Source: Mucilaginibacter jinjuensis (GTDB lineage: Bacteria; Bacteroidota; Bacteroidia; Sphingobacteriales; Sphingobacteriaceae). From it: a stretch of DNA of 64,000 bases. Shown in pieces: positions 34,954 to 44,092 of the stretch. Below the pieces are notes generated by a model. It was not told the origin of the DNA. It searched no databases and was given only the letters and a program-made list of their open reading frames with translations. The first letter of the stretch is position 1, and each line of letters starts with the position of its first letter. The DNA lies in NCBI RefSeq assembly GCF_028596025.1, contig NZ_CP117167.1:248001-312000 (forward strand), read 5' to 3'. Both the position numbers and the translations under genes were made by a program.

Positions 34954-36009
34954 ATGACAGCAGACAGATACGCCAATTTATGCATCGGTATTACCGGCCT
35001 TAATGCCAACGATAATCCGGGCCCGGGTATAGCTGTTATCCGTGCTTTGAAGGCAGGCTTGGGTAACAATATCAGAATTATCGGCCTCTCGTATGAGTCG
35101 ATGGAGCCGGGTATTTACATGCATGAACTGGTTAACAAAACCTATCAGATTCCCTACCCAACTGCAGGCACAGCCGCTTTACTGGAGCGTATATCCTACA
35201 TTAACGAGCAGGAAAAGCTGGATCTCATAATCCCCAACTTTGATTCGGAGCTGTATAACTTTATCAGGATCAGTGCGCAGTTACAGCAAATGGGCATCCG
35301 TACTTATTTGCCGTCGCATGAGCAACTGGCCTTGAGAGAAAAGGTAAACCTGGGCGATTTCGGCAAGAAGCATGGTTTTAATGTACCTGCCGACCGCAAG
35401 CTTTTCCGCATCGATGACCTTAAAAAAGCGAAGGAAGATTTAAACTTTCCGCTGATGATTAAGGGGAAATTTTACGAGGCTTATGTGGCTTATACCATGG
35501 ATCAGGCCATCAAAGCTTTCCACCAGTTAAGCGCAACATGGGGACATCCGGTAATTGCCCAACAGCACATTAAGGGTACAGAAATAAATATAGCTGCACT
35601 GGGCGATGGTAATGGCAATAACATTTCCATTATCCCCATGCGTAAATTATACATAACAGATAAAGGCAAGGCCTGGGCGGGGGTAACTATTGAAGACCCT
35701 AAGCTGATTGACCTGGCCAACCAATTTGCCAAAGCCACCAATTGGCGCGGTGGTTACGAGCTGGAAATAATGCGCGATGCCGATGATAATTTATTTATCC
35801 TCGAAATTAACCCGCGTTTCCCGGCATGGATTTATTTAACCGCGGCTGCCGGGCAAAACCAGCCGGAGGCTTTAGTAAAGATGGCCTTTGGCGAGATGCC
35901 CGAGCCGATGAACGAGTACCAGGTAGGCAAGCTGTTTATCCGCTACTCGTGGGACCATGTGGTTGATATTGTTGACTTTCAGCAGATCTCAGCACGTGGC
36001 GAACTTTAA
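34954..36009 (+). CDS. ATP-grasp ligase-like protein
   Basis: 351 residues from ATG 34954. N-terminal Rossmann-like part (about 5-105), then an ATP-grasp domain: Pro-Leu-Met-Ile-Lys-Gly-Lys (ATP-binding Lys), Gln-Gln-His-Ile-Lys-Gly-Thr-Glu and the Mg-binding Leu-Glu-Ile-Asn-Pro-Arg-Phe-Pro. It resembles carbamoyl-phosphate-synthase-like and carboxylate-amine ligases, which activate a carboxylate as acyl phosphate and join it to an amine. Coupling with PqqD and a PLP decarboxylase suggests amide or peptide-bond formation on an amino-acid-derived substrate, by inference. Confidence 0.87.
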   Translation: MTADRYANLCIGITGLNANDNPGPGIAVIRALKAGLGNNIRIIGLSYESMEPGIYMHELVNKTYQIPYPTAGTAALLERISYINEQEKLDLIIPNFDSELYNFIRISAQLQQMGIRTYLPSHEQLALREKVNLGDFGKKHGFNVPADRKLFRIDDLKKAKEDLNFPLMIKGKFYEAYVAYTMDQAIKAFHQLSATWGHPVIAQQHIKGTEINIAALGDGNGNNISIIPMRKLYITDKGKAWAGVTIEDPKLIDLANQFAKATNWRGGYELEIMRDADDNLFILEINPRFPAWIYLTAAAGQNQPEALVKMAFGEMPEPMNEYQVGKLFIRYSWDHVVDIVDFQQISARGEL

Positions 36010-36022
36010 TTATTGAATACCA

Positions 36023-37369
36023 ATGCAAAAATTGAAATACGAACGACCCTACATCAAAAAGCTAAACGCCGGGATTATGAACAAATTCGGTACCCGTACC
36101 GATGCCCAGGCCTTTACGCATATTGATGGCGTGGCTGTAAAAAGCCTGATAGCGCAATATGGGTCGCCGGTTTTTGTATTGTCAGAGAAACAGATCCGCA
36201 GAAATTACCGCTCGGCTTACCGGGCTTTCAGCACGCGTTACCCTAAAGTTCAATTTGCCTGGAGTTATAAAACTAATTACCTCAACGCCGTTTGCAACAT
36301 CTTTCACCAGGAAGGTAGTTGGGCAGAGGTAGTATCGGGTTTCGAATACCGCAAGGCGATAGGCAATGGTGTACCGGGCAACAAAATCATCTTTAACGGG
36401 CCAAATAAGCCGAAGGAAGATCTGTTACTGGCGATAGAGAATGATTCACTGATCCATATCGATCATTTTGAAGAACTGAATTTGCTTATCAGCCTCAGTG
36501 AAAATTTAGTGATAAAACCCCGCGTAGCCATCCGCGTAAATATGGATACCGGTGTTTACCCGCTGTGGGACCGCTTTGGTTTTAATTATGAAAACAACGA
36601 GGCCTGGACTGCCATCACCAAGATCATCAACTCGGGGAAACTGCAATTAGTTGGCCTGCATTGCCATATCGGCACCTATATGCTATCGACAAACGCTTAC
36701 GGCATCGCCACCACCAAAATGTGCGAATTGGCCGTGCGCTGCAAAAATCAGCTAAAGCAATCGATAGAATATTTGGATTTGGGCGGCGGCTTCCCATCAA
36801 CCAATACCTTAAAAGGCGCTTATCTACCAGGAACTGATACTGTACCATCGGCCGATGATTTTGCGGAAGTGATTACTACCACCCTGCTCAACTTCGGCTT
36901 CTCGAATGATGATTTGCCGCTACTGATACTGGAAAGCGGTCGCATGTTGATTGATGATGCCGGATACCTACTGGGCAGTGTAGTTGCCAACAAACGCCTG
37001 GGCGATGGCAAACGTGCCATGGTGGTTGATTTTGGCGTGAACCTGTTATTTACCTCTTTTTGGTACGAACACCAGATTAGCCCCGCGCAGGATTTTACGC
37101 CGCATGTGGAAAATATGACGGTTTACGGTCCGCTTTGTATGAATATTGATGTAATACGCGAGAGTGTTAATCTGCCCTTAATTAACCCCGGCGAATATAT
37201 GGTAGTACACAAAGTTGGTGCCTACAACATGACGCAGTGGATGCAGTTTATTACCCAACGCCCGGCAGTGGTGCTGATAGATGAACAGCAGCAAACACAC
37301 GTAATCCGGTCATCAGAAACGCTGAACTATATAGAAGAGCCCGAACATACACCGCCCCATCTCAAATAA
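36023..37369 (+). CDS. PLP-dependent decarboxylase, Orn/DAP/Arg group 2 (LysA-like)
   Basis: 448 residues. Alanine-racemase-type barrel with PLP Lys83 (Trp-Ser-Tyr-Lys-Thr-Asn), Leu-His-Cys-His-Ile-Gly-Thr, Gly-Gly-Gly-Phe-Pro phosphate loop, Glu-Ser-Gly-Arg and the dimer-interface catalytic block Gly-Pro-Leu-Cys-Met-Asn-Ile-Asp, which matches the Cys-x-x-x-Asp of diaminopimelate/ornithine decarboxylases. A roughly 35-residue N-terminal extension is present. The genomic setting is not lysine biosynthesis, so the substrate is probably the product or precursor of the ATP-grasp step. Stop is immediately followed by the next ATG. Confidence 0.88.
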   Translation: MQKLKYERPYIKKLNAGIMNKFGTRTDAQAFTHIDGVAVKSLIAQYGSPVFVLSEKQIRRNYRSAYRAFSTRYPKVQFAWSYKTNYLNAVCNIFHQEGSWAEVVSGFEYRKAIGNGVPGNKIIFNGPNKPKEDLLLAIENDSLIHIDHFEELNLLISLSENLVIKPRVAIRVNMDTGVYPLWDRFGFNYENNEAWTAITKIINSGKLQLVGLHCHIGTYMLSTNAYGIATTKMCELAVRCKNQLKQSIEYLDLGGGFPSTNTLKGAYLPGTDTVPSADDFAEVITTTLLNFGFSNDDLPLLILESGRMLIDDAGYLLGSVVANKRLGDGKRAMVVDFGVNLLFTSFWYEHQISPAQDFTPHVENMTVYGPLCMNIDVIRESVNLPLINPGEYMVVHKVGAYNMTQWMQFITQRPAVVLIDEQQQTHVIRSSETLNYIEEPEHTPPHLK

Positions 37370-39517
37370 ATGAAACAAGGCATACCCGGATTTATCAAGG
37401 CCATTATTAATACCTACTCGGTGCTGTTTTTTTCGCAGAACAGGGTACTGGGTATTATTTTGCTGTTGGTAACCTTTTTCAATGTCCAGGTTGGTGCATG
37501 CGGTTTGGCTTGTGTGATTTTCTCGTTGCTCGTCGTCCGCGCAATGGGTTACCAGCGAGAGAATATTCAATTGGGCATTTATAGTTTTAACGCCTTGTTA
37601 TTGGGTATAGCATTGGGGACTTTCTACCATGTAAATATTTTGTTTTTTCTATGGCTGGCCGTTGCCTGCTTAATTGTAGTAGTGGCTACCATTATACTAA
37701 CGGAGCGCTTTAACAAATCGGGCTTACCGGTATTGTCGTTACCTTTTATCATTACGTTTTGGATTGTGTTGCTGGCCGCCAATAGCATTTTTAAAACAGG
37801 CTTGCAGCAAAAAAGCAGTTACCTGTTAGAAGAATTGTATAACTGCCCGGGCACACTGGCCGGGTTTCAAGGTTATCTGGTTATTCAGTGTCCTTTTTAT
37901 CTTAACCTGTTTTTCCGCTCGCTAAGTGCTGTATTGTTTCAGAATAATATGCTGATTGGTATGCTGATGAGCATCGGCTTGTTGATTCATTCGCGCATTA
38001 CATTTAGCCTGTTAGTAATTGGCTTTGTAGCGTCATGTGCGTTGAATGCCATTACACATACTTATCCCGATGGCATTAGCTACTACCACCTCGGCGCCAA
38101 CTTTATGATGACTACCGCTGCGGTGGGCGGCTTCTTTATCATTCCATCCTGGCGGTCATACTTGGCTGCTGTTCTATCTATCCCTGTTGTTGTAATTTTG
38201 GTGAATGCCTTTACCGGTATCCTCGGCGTTTATTATCTGCCGGTACTATCGCTGCCTTTTTGCTTAATTAATATCACCTTGTTGTATGTATTAAAGCTGC
38301 GTAAAAATCCTCGTCAGCTCAATTTAATCAGCATCCAGCATTACTCGCCCGAACGCAATTTGTACCAGTTTTTAAACCATGCCGAAAGGTTAAACGATTT
38401 CAAATATTTTCCATTCCATTTACCATTTATGGGCAGCTGGACGGTTTCGCAAGGCTATGATGGAGCCATCACCCATAAAAATGAATGGGGCCAGGCGCTC
38501 GATTTTGTAATTGAAGACGAGGACAAAAAAACATATAAACTCCCCGGCACATTGCCTGAACATTATTACTGCTTCAACAAACCCGTTTTGGCCTGCGGCG
38601 ATGGTGTGGTTGAGAATGTAGTTGACTATATCGAGGATAACGCCATCGGCCAAACCAACGACAAAGAAAACTGGGGCAACACCGTAGTTATTAAACACAC
38701 CAACGGGCTGTACTCTAAAGTGTCGCACCTCAAAAAACTCTCCATCAAGGTAAGCCCCGGCGATACAGTAAAGCAAGGCCATCTGTTAGGTTTATGCGGC
38801 AACTCCGGCCGCTCACCGGAGCCACATTTGCATTTCCAGGCGCAGGCTACACCTTACATCGGTTCTAAAACTTTGGCTTATCCTTTTGCCTATTATGCCA
38901 CTAATGATAAGCAGGGCGATCCATTCCATAGCTTTACCATTCCGCAGGAAGGTGTTGTTTTAAGTTCGCCCGAGATCAATACCTCCATCAAAAAAGCTTT
39001 CGATTTGCAACCGGGCTATATGGCTAAAATAAGCACTGCGAACCGGTCGGAGATTGTGGAGGTTTATACCGATGAATTGAACCAATCTTACATCTACAGT
39101 AAAGAAACCGGGGCTTCGGCTTACTTTATTAATAATGGCACTGTATTTTATTTCACCAGTTTTTATGGCGATAAGCATTCCTTGATATACTATTTTTATC
39201 TAACTGCGTTTAAAGTAATTTTCAGCAGTAATGAAAGTATTATAGCACACGATGTTTACCCTATACAGCAAACCACTAACAAGGCAAAACTTTGCTTACA
39301 GGATTTAATAGCACCATTTTATTGTTTCATCAGGCTCGAATATCAAAGCAGTTATCAGCCTCAAAAAAATGGTGTGGCTATACAATCAAAACAAACAGAT
39401 AATAGTATCCCGGTGATGGAAGCCACCTTAAATGTTGCCAATAATAGTTTGCAGGGTTTTAACATCCGCTACAACGGAACAACAATTGAAGCACAATGGA
39501 CTACAGAAAATATGTGA
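37370..39517 (+). CDS. Urea transporter-like domain fused to M23-like domain
   Basis: 715 residues. Residues about 10-330 are a polytopic membrane domain with the urea-transporter pattern (Gly-Ile-Tyr-Ser-Phe-Asn-Ala-Leu-Leu-Leu-Gly and, in the second half, His-Leu-Gly-Ala-Asn-Phe). Residues about 345-505 are M23-like: Asn-Gly-Leu-Tyr-Ser-Lys-Val-Ser-His-Leu and Pro-His486-Leu-His488-Phe are present. The first zinc His of the usual His-x-x-x-Asp378 is Gly374, although His369 lies just upstream. Residues 505-715 are an unassigned beta-rich region. It starts directly after the decarboxylase stop and overlaps the barrel gene by 22 bp. UT family channels pass urea or similar small amides; the true cargo here is open. 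Confidence 0.88.
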   Translation: MKQGIPGFIKAIINTYSVLFFSQNRVLGIILLLVTFFNVQVGACGLACVIFSLLVVRAMGYQRENIQLGIYSFNALLLGIALGTFYHVNILFFLWLAVACLIVVVATIILTERFNKSGLPVLSLPFIITFWIVLLAANSIFKTGLQQKSSYLLEELYNCPGTLAGFQGYLVIQCPFYLNLFFRSLSAVLFQNNMLIGMLMSIGLLIHSRITFSLLVIGFVASCALNAITHTYPDGISYYHLGANFMMTTAAVGGFFIIPSWRSYLAAVLSIPVVVILVNAFTGILGVYYLPVLSLPFCLINITLLYVLKLRKNPRQLNLISIQHYSPERNLYQFLNHAERLNDFKYFPFHLPFMGSWTVSQGYDGAITHKNEWGQALDFVIEDEDKKTYKLPGTLPEHYYCFNKPVLACGDGVVENVVDYIEDNAIGQTNDKENWGNTVVIKHTNGLYSKVSHLKKLSIKVSPGDTVKQGHLLGLCGNSGRSPEPHLHFQAQATPYIGSKTLAYPFAYYATNDKQGDPFHSFTIPQEGVVLSSPEINTSIKKAFDLQPGYMAKISTANRSEIVEVYTDELNQSYIYSKETGASAYFINNGTVFYFTSFYGDKHSLIYYFYLTAFKVIFSSNESIIAHDVYPIQQTTNKAKLCLQDLIAPFYCFIRLEYQSSYQPQKNGVAIQSKQTDNSIPVMEATLNVANNSLQGFNIRYNGTTIEAQWTTENM

Positions 39518-40680
39518 TATTGCTGTTTATCGTGCTCTGTGGCTTTCAAAAACTTAAAGCCCAGGATAACGGCTTTATGGTTGCCGATAGTACTTCGGCA
39601 GCACTATCAAAAGCAGGCAACTGGCAGGAAATGATTAATTACGGCCATCAAACACTGGCGGCCGGTACCGATTTTCCGGGTTTGAGGCTGCGGATTGCAT
39701 TTGCCTATTTCATTACCAATAACTACAAAGAGGCCCTGGCCGAATATAACCGGGTATTGCAAAAAGATGCCTACAACCAAACTGCCCGTTACTATGCGTA
39801 CTACAGCGCCAACTTTTTAAACAACTATCTGCAGGCATCATACAACGCCGGTTACCTGGATAAAGGGACATTAAGAAAAGAAGGCGTATCGCCATTCGGC
39901 TTGCTTGACATGGGTGTTGAAAGCGGTGAAAAGTTTGTGAGCAGCAGCAGGCGCGGCAATGGCTTTTATACGCATGGCGGCTTTAGCAATCGACTGGGCT
40001 GGCGTTTACAACTGGAGCAATCTGTCATTTATTACAACCAGGATATTATCAATCGGATTGGTTTCGGACCACGATCAGACAGGTACAAGTTATCCGACGA
40101 TCAGATCGAATACTTTGCCAAGCTGAGTTATATGCTCAATCAAAACTTTACGTTGATTGGCTCGTACCATTATTTAACTACCAAATATAACAGCACTATA
40201 TATCGCAGTAATTTATGGTTAGCCGGTATTAAATATCAGGGAACCGATGTTGATTTACAGGGCGATGTTAATTTCGGCGATATTATTAAGCAACCTATTA
40301 CCCAATACAACGCCAAACTAACTTATTACCCATCGGGCAATCTAAATGTGTATACGATAAGCCGCCTGTCCGACAAGTATTTGAAAAGCAAAGATCACTT
40401 TATTTTTAACCAGGCCATTGGCTTTAAGATTGTTAAAAATACATGGCTCGAATCGGGCGTAACGTTTGGCAGCCAGGAAGATTACCTTGATTCTGACGGT
40501 TTGTATGTTTATAACTCGGTTGATAACACCAAGTTTAAGTTTAATGAAACAGCTTTTTACCAGTTAAACATTCATGCACAATTGCGGTTAATTTATACTT
40601 ACGAGCAAAAGGCCGATGCCTATTTCCCCATAAACTATAACCAAAATTCGCTTACTTTAGGTTTTTTATGGAAGTTTTAA
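39496..40680 (+). CDS. TPR plus outer-membrane beta-barrel protein (YaiO-like)
   Basis: 394 residues with a signal peptide (about 1-22). Two or three TPR-like helical hairpins (about 35-120; Tyr-Lys-Glu-Ala-Leu-Ala-Glu-Tyr-Asn-Arg-Val-Leu) precede a beta-barrel region (about 150-394) of alternating hydrophobic strands that ends Leu-Thr-Leu-Gly-Phe-Leu-Trp-Lys-Phe, an aromatic outer-membrane C-terminus. It probably provides the outer-membrane component of the cluster. It overlaps its neighbours by 22 and 13 bp, so translation is coupled. Confidence 0.82.
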   Translation: MDYRKYVILLFIVLCGFQKLKAQDNGFMVADSTSAALSKAGNWQEMINYGHQTLAAGTDFPGLRLRIAFAYFITNNYKEALAEYNRVLQKDAYNQTARYYAYYSANFLNNYLQASYNAGYLDKGTLRKEGVSPFGLLDMGVESGEKFVSSSRRGNGFYTHGGFSNRLGWRLQLEQSVIYYNQDIINRIGFGPRSDRYKLSDDQIEYFAKLSYMLNQNFTLIGSYHYLTTKYNSTIYRSNLWLAGIKYQGTDVDLQGDVNFGDIIKQPITQYNAKLTYYPSGNLNVYTISRLSDKYLKSKDHFIFNQAIGFKIVKNTWLESGVTFGSQEDYLDSDGLYVYNSVDNTKFKFNETAFYQLNIHAQLRLIYTYEQKADAYFPINYNQNSLTLGFLWKF

Positions 40681-41288
40681 AAAGACCATTATTTACTGCC
40701 CTTGCATTGCTGCTTACCCTGCAATTACAGGCACAAACTAATGCCGTTTTACAAAAAGCGTTTCATAACAGTTATGCCGACGAGACGAATAAAAACTACA
40801 CAGCCGCCATTAATGATATTTCGCCCTATTATGCTGATAATAACTACGAAATCAACATCAGGCTGGGCTGGCTTAACTACTTAAACCAGAATTATAACGC
40901 TTCACAATCGTACTATCAAAAGGCGGTAAACCTTAAACCGGGGTCGATCGAGGCTAAATTTGGCTATGTAAAACCATTGTCTTTTCTAAAAAGCTGGGAT
41001 AAAGTTTTAGATCAGTACCTATCCATCTTAAAAATAGATCCGCAAAATACGCAGGCCAATTATTGGGCGGGTATTATTTATTACAATCACAAGCAATATG
41101 ATTCTGCCATTAAATGCTTTAGGGGTGTGATTAACTTATACCCGTTTGACTATGACGGAAATCACATGATTGCCTGGTCGCTTCTATTGTCCGGCAAGAA
41201 GGCAGAGGCTCGTCCATACTTCGAAAAAGCCCTCCTGATTAAACCAGGTGACGATTCGAGCGAAGATGGACTCGCCCGCTGTAAGTAA
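40668..41288 (+). CDS. Secreted TPR protein
   Basis: 206 residues with a signal peptide (about 1-22, Leu-Gln-Ala-Gln). Four to five TPR units follow (for example Tyr-Asn-Ala-Ser-Gln-Ser-Tyr-Tyr-Gln-Lys-Ala-Val-Asn-Leu-Lys-Pro). It is a periplasmic scaffold, probably for the barrel encoded just upstream, with which it overlaps by 13 bp. It ends 65 bp before the permease gene; I see no terminator there. Confidence 0.85.
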   Translation: MEVLKRPLFTALALLLTLQLQAQTNAVLQKAFHNSYADETNKNYTAAINDISPYYADNNYEINIRLGWLNYLNQNYNASQSYYQKAVNLKPGSIEAKFGYVKPLSFLKSWDKVLDQYLSILKIDPQNTQANYWAGIIYYNHKQYDSAIKCFRGVINLYPFDYDGNHMIAWSLLLSGKKAEARPYFEKALLIKPGDDSSEDGLARCK

Positions 41289-41353
41289 CATTTCTCTTTC
41301 TGAACTAATTTATTCACACGCTTTTAGTATCTTAAAGCGGGGTAAATTGTTCC

Positions 41354-42706
41354 ATGAACCAGGCATCTGCACAAACACTAAAACGTAGCTTAAAGCCCAT
41401 TCACTTGTGGGCCATTGCCGTAGGGCTGGTTATATCCGGCGAGTATTTCGGCTGGAATTATGGCTGGGGCGTAGCCGGGACTATTGGCTTTTTAATTGCC
41501 ACGCTCATCATCACGGTAATGTACGTTACCTTCATTTTCAGCTATACCGAACTCACCACTGCCATACCACATGCAGGCGGCGCCTTTGCCTACAGCTATC
41601 GCGCCATGGGGCCGTTTGGCGGGTTAATTGCCGGTTATGCTACCCTTATTGATTTTCTATTGGCCACACCTGCCATTGCCTTTGCGCTTGGTAGTTACCT
41701 GCATTTTTTATACCCGGCCATCCCGGTATTGTCTTCGGCATTGTTTTTTAATGTGGTGTTTATCTTCATCAATATTTTAGGAGTGAAGGAATCGGCCACC
41801 TTCTCAGTTTTCATCACCATACTGGCGGTGGCCGAACTGCTGTTATTTATGGGCGTTATCGGCCCGCATTTTAAAATGGCCAACTATGTAGCCAACCCAA
41901 TGCCTTTCGGGTGGACGGGCATCTTTGCCGCCTTGCCTTACGCCGTTTGGTTTTACCTGGCGATAGAAGGCGTTGCCATGGTTGCAGAAGAAGTAAAAGA
42001 CCCCGAGAAGAATATACCCAAAGGCTATATCTCCGGCCTTGCCACACTTACCTTTCTGGCTTTGGGTGTAATGATCCTCACCGGCGGCATAACCGACTGG
42101 CGCAAACTCTCCAACCTTGATTATCCACTGCCCGAAGCCATAGCCGTAGTACTGGGCAAGGGCAACGGGCTCACCAAAATATTTGCCAGCATCGGATTAT
42201 TCGGACTGATCGCATCTTTCCACGGCACCATCCTCGCTTCATCGCGACAGGTATTTGCTATGGCACGAAGCGGCTATTTACCACGGAGATTGGCCAGGAT
42301 CAACCACCGTTTTAAAACACCGCACTGGTCGGTAATAGCAGGGGGCTTTGTAAGTTTTGCTGCCTTGTTTACTGGGACAACCAGCCAGGTAATTATCCTC
42401 TCTGTACTTGGTGCGGTGGTGATGTATATGATGAGCATGCTTAGCCTGTTTATCCTCCGCAAAAAAGAGCCGGGTTTAAAGCGCACATTTAGCGCTCCGT
42501 TTTACCCGGTTTTTCCGGCTTTGGCATTACTTATTTCAGTAATATGTTTGGTGGCTATTATGTACTATAATTTAACGGTTAGCTACATCTTTTTTGCAGG
42601 TTTGGCGGTGTCTATTTTGATTTTCATCCTGACAGGTAAACACAAGATCGCCATCAAAGATGATGTACTTTTGGAGCAAGCTGCCGTAATGATTTCAACC
42701 GAATAA
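41354..42706 (+). CDS. Ethanolamine/amino-acid permease (APC family)
   Basis: 450 residues, about 12 membrane helices. The APC-superfamily pattern is clear: Gly-Glu-Tyr-Phe-Gly-Trp-Asn near the first helix, Pro-His-Ala-Gly-Gly-Ala-Phe-Ala-Tyr in helix 3 and Glu-Glu-Val-Lys-Asp-Pro-Glu-Lys-Asn-Ile-Pro-Lys-Gly in the loop. Position 2 bp before eutB identifies it as the likely ethanolamine importer (Eat type). Inner membrane. Confidence 0.9.
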   Translation: MNQASAQTLKRSLKPIHLWAIAVGLVISGEYFGWNYGWGVAGTIGFLIATLIITVMYVTFIFSYTELTTAIPHAGGAFAYSYRAMGPFGGLIAGYATLIDFLLATPAIAFALGSYLHFLYPAIPVLSSALFFNVVFIFINILGVKESATFSVFITILAVAELLLFMGVIGPHFKMANYVANPMPFGWTGIFAALPYAVWFYLAIEGVAMVAEEVKDPEKNIPKGYISGLATLTFLALGVMILTGGITDWRKLSNLDYPLPEAIAVVLGKGNGLTKIFASIGLFGLIASFHGTILASSRQVFAMARSGYLPRRLARINHRFKTPHWSVIAGGFVSFAALFTGTTSQVIILSVLGAVVMYMMSMLSLFILRKKEPGLKRTFSAPFYPVFPALALLISVICLVAIMYYNLTVSYIFFAGLAVSILIFILTGKHKIAIKDDVLLEQAAVMISTE

Positions 42707-42708
42707 CG

Positions 42709-44085
42709 ATGGCTTACCAGCACACCATACACCAGCATGTTTACCGGTTCGAAGATCTGAAAGATCTGCTGGCAAAGGCTTCGCCGCTCCGCTCGGGCGA
42801 TGTGCTGGCAGGTATTGCAGCCGCCACTTACGAAGAGCGCGTAGCAGCCCAGATTACCCTGGCCGATGTACCGCTGAAAGACTTTCTGAACACTACCATC
42901 ATCCCCTACGAAACTGACGAGGTTACCCGATTAATCATCGATAGTCACGATATCATTGCCTTCGAACCCATCGCCCACCTAACCGTCGGCGAGTTTCGTG
43001 ATTGGTTATTGGGAGATGATATTGATACGGCAACCCTGCAAAGCCTCAAATGGGGCTTAACGCCCGAAATGGTGGCGGCAGTATCTAAACTGATGCGCAA
43101 CCAGGACCTGATTGCCGTGGCGCAGAAATGTGAAGTGGTAACCAGGTTTAGAAATACCATCGGTCTGAAAGGCCATTTCTCAACCCGCCTGCAACCCAAC
43201 CACCCAACCGACGACCCCAGAGGGATTGCCGCCAGTATGATAGATGGCCTGCTTTATGGCAGCGGCGATGCGGTTATTGGTATTAACCCGGCAACGGATA
43301 GTCCAGCGGGTGTAACTAACTTATTAAAGCTGATTGATACGCTGAGGCAGCAATTTGATATTCCAACGCAATCATGTGTACTGAGCCATATTACTACAAC
43401 ATTGGAGCTGATTAACAGCGGAGCGCCTGTCGATCTTTGTTTTCAGTCCATAGCAGGTACACAGCAGGCAAATAGTAGTTTTGGCATTAACCTCGATCTA
43501 ATTAACGAAGCTTATGATGCAGCCCTCTCTCTCAACCGTGGCACTATAGGCAACAATGTAATGTATTTCGAAACCGGGCAGGGCAGTTGCTTATCGGCTA
43601 ATGCACATCACGGGGTTGATCAGCAAACTTGTGAAGCGAGAGCTTATGCTGTGGCCAGGAAATTTAATCCATTGCTGGTGAATACGGTGGTTGGCTTTAT
43701 CGGCCCCGAATATTTATACGACGGTAAGCAGATTATCCGCGCAGCGCTCGAAGATCATTTTTGTGGTAAACTGTTAGGGCTGCCTATGGGCGTAGACGTT
43801 TGCTATACCAACCACGCCGAAGCTGATCAGGATGATATGGATAACCTGCTGACCTTATTAGGTGTGGCAGGGTGCAATTTTGTAATGGGCATACCGGGCT
43901 CTGATGATATTATGCTCAATTACCAATCCACCTCGTTTCACGATGCCTTGTACCTGCGTAAGGTTTTAGGCTTGCGCCCGGCTCCCGAATTTGAGCAATG
44001 GTTGTTGAAGCAGGGCATTACTGATAATACCGGCAGGCTTACGCACAGCCAGGCGATGGGCAGGTTAATGGATCATTTATTTTAA
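42709..44085 (+). CDS. eutB: Ethanolamine ammonia-lyase large subunit
   Basis: 458 residues, full length for EutB, recognisable throughout: Ala-Gly-Ile-Ala-Ala-Ala-Thr-Tyr-Glu-Glu-Arg-Val, the Thr-Arg-Leu-Gln-Pro-Asn-His-Pro-Thr-Asp-Asp strand and Tyr-Phe-Glu-Thr-Gly-Gln-Gly-Ser. It forms the barrel active site of the adenosylcobalamin enzyme that splits ethanolamine to acetaldehyde and ammonia. It lies between the permease (2 bp) and eutC (7 bp). Confidence 0.95.
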   Translation: MAYQHTIHQHVYRFEDLKDLLAKASPLRSGDVLAGIAAATYEERVAAQITLADVPLKDFLNTTIIPYETDEVTRLIIDSHDIIAFEPIAHLTVGEFRDWLLGDDIDTATLQSLKWGLTPEMVAAVSKLMRNQDLIAVAQKCEVVTRFRNTIGLKGHFSTRLQPNHPTDDPRGIAASMIDGLLYGSGDAVIGINPATDSPAGVTNLLKLIDTLRQQFDIPTQSCVLSHITTTLELINSGAPVDLCFQSIAGTQQANSSFGINLDLINEAYDAALSLNRGTIGNNVMYFETGQGSCLSANAHHGVDQQTCEARAYAVARKFNPLLVNTVVGFIGPEYLYDGKQIIRAALEDHFCGKLLGLPMGVDVCYTNHAEADQDDMDNLLTLLGVAGCNFVMGIPGSDDIMLNYQSTSFHDALYLRKVLGLRPAPEFEQWLLKQGITDNTGRLTHSQAMGRLMDHLF

Positions 44086-44092
44086 TGCTGAA

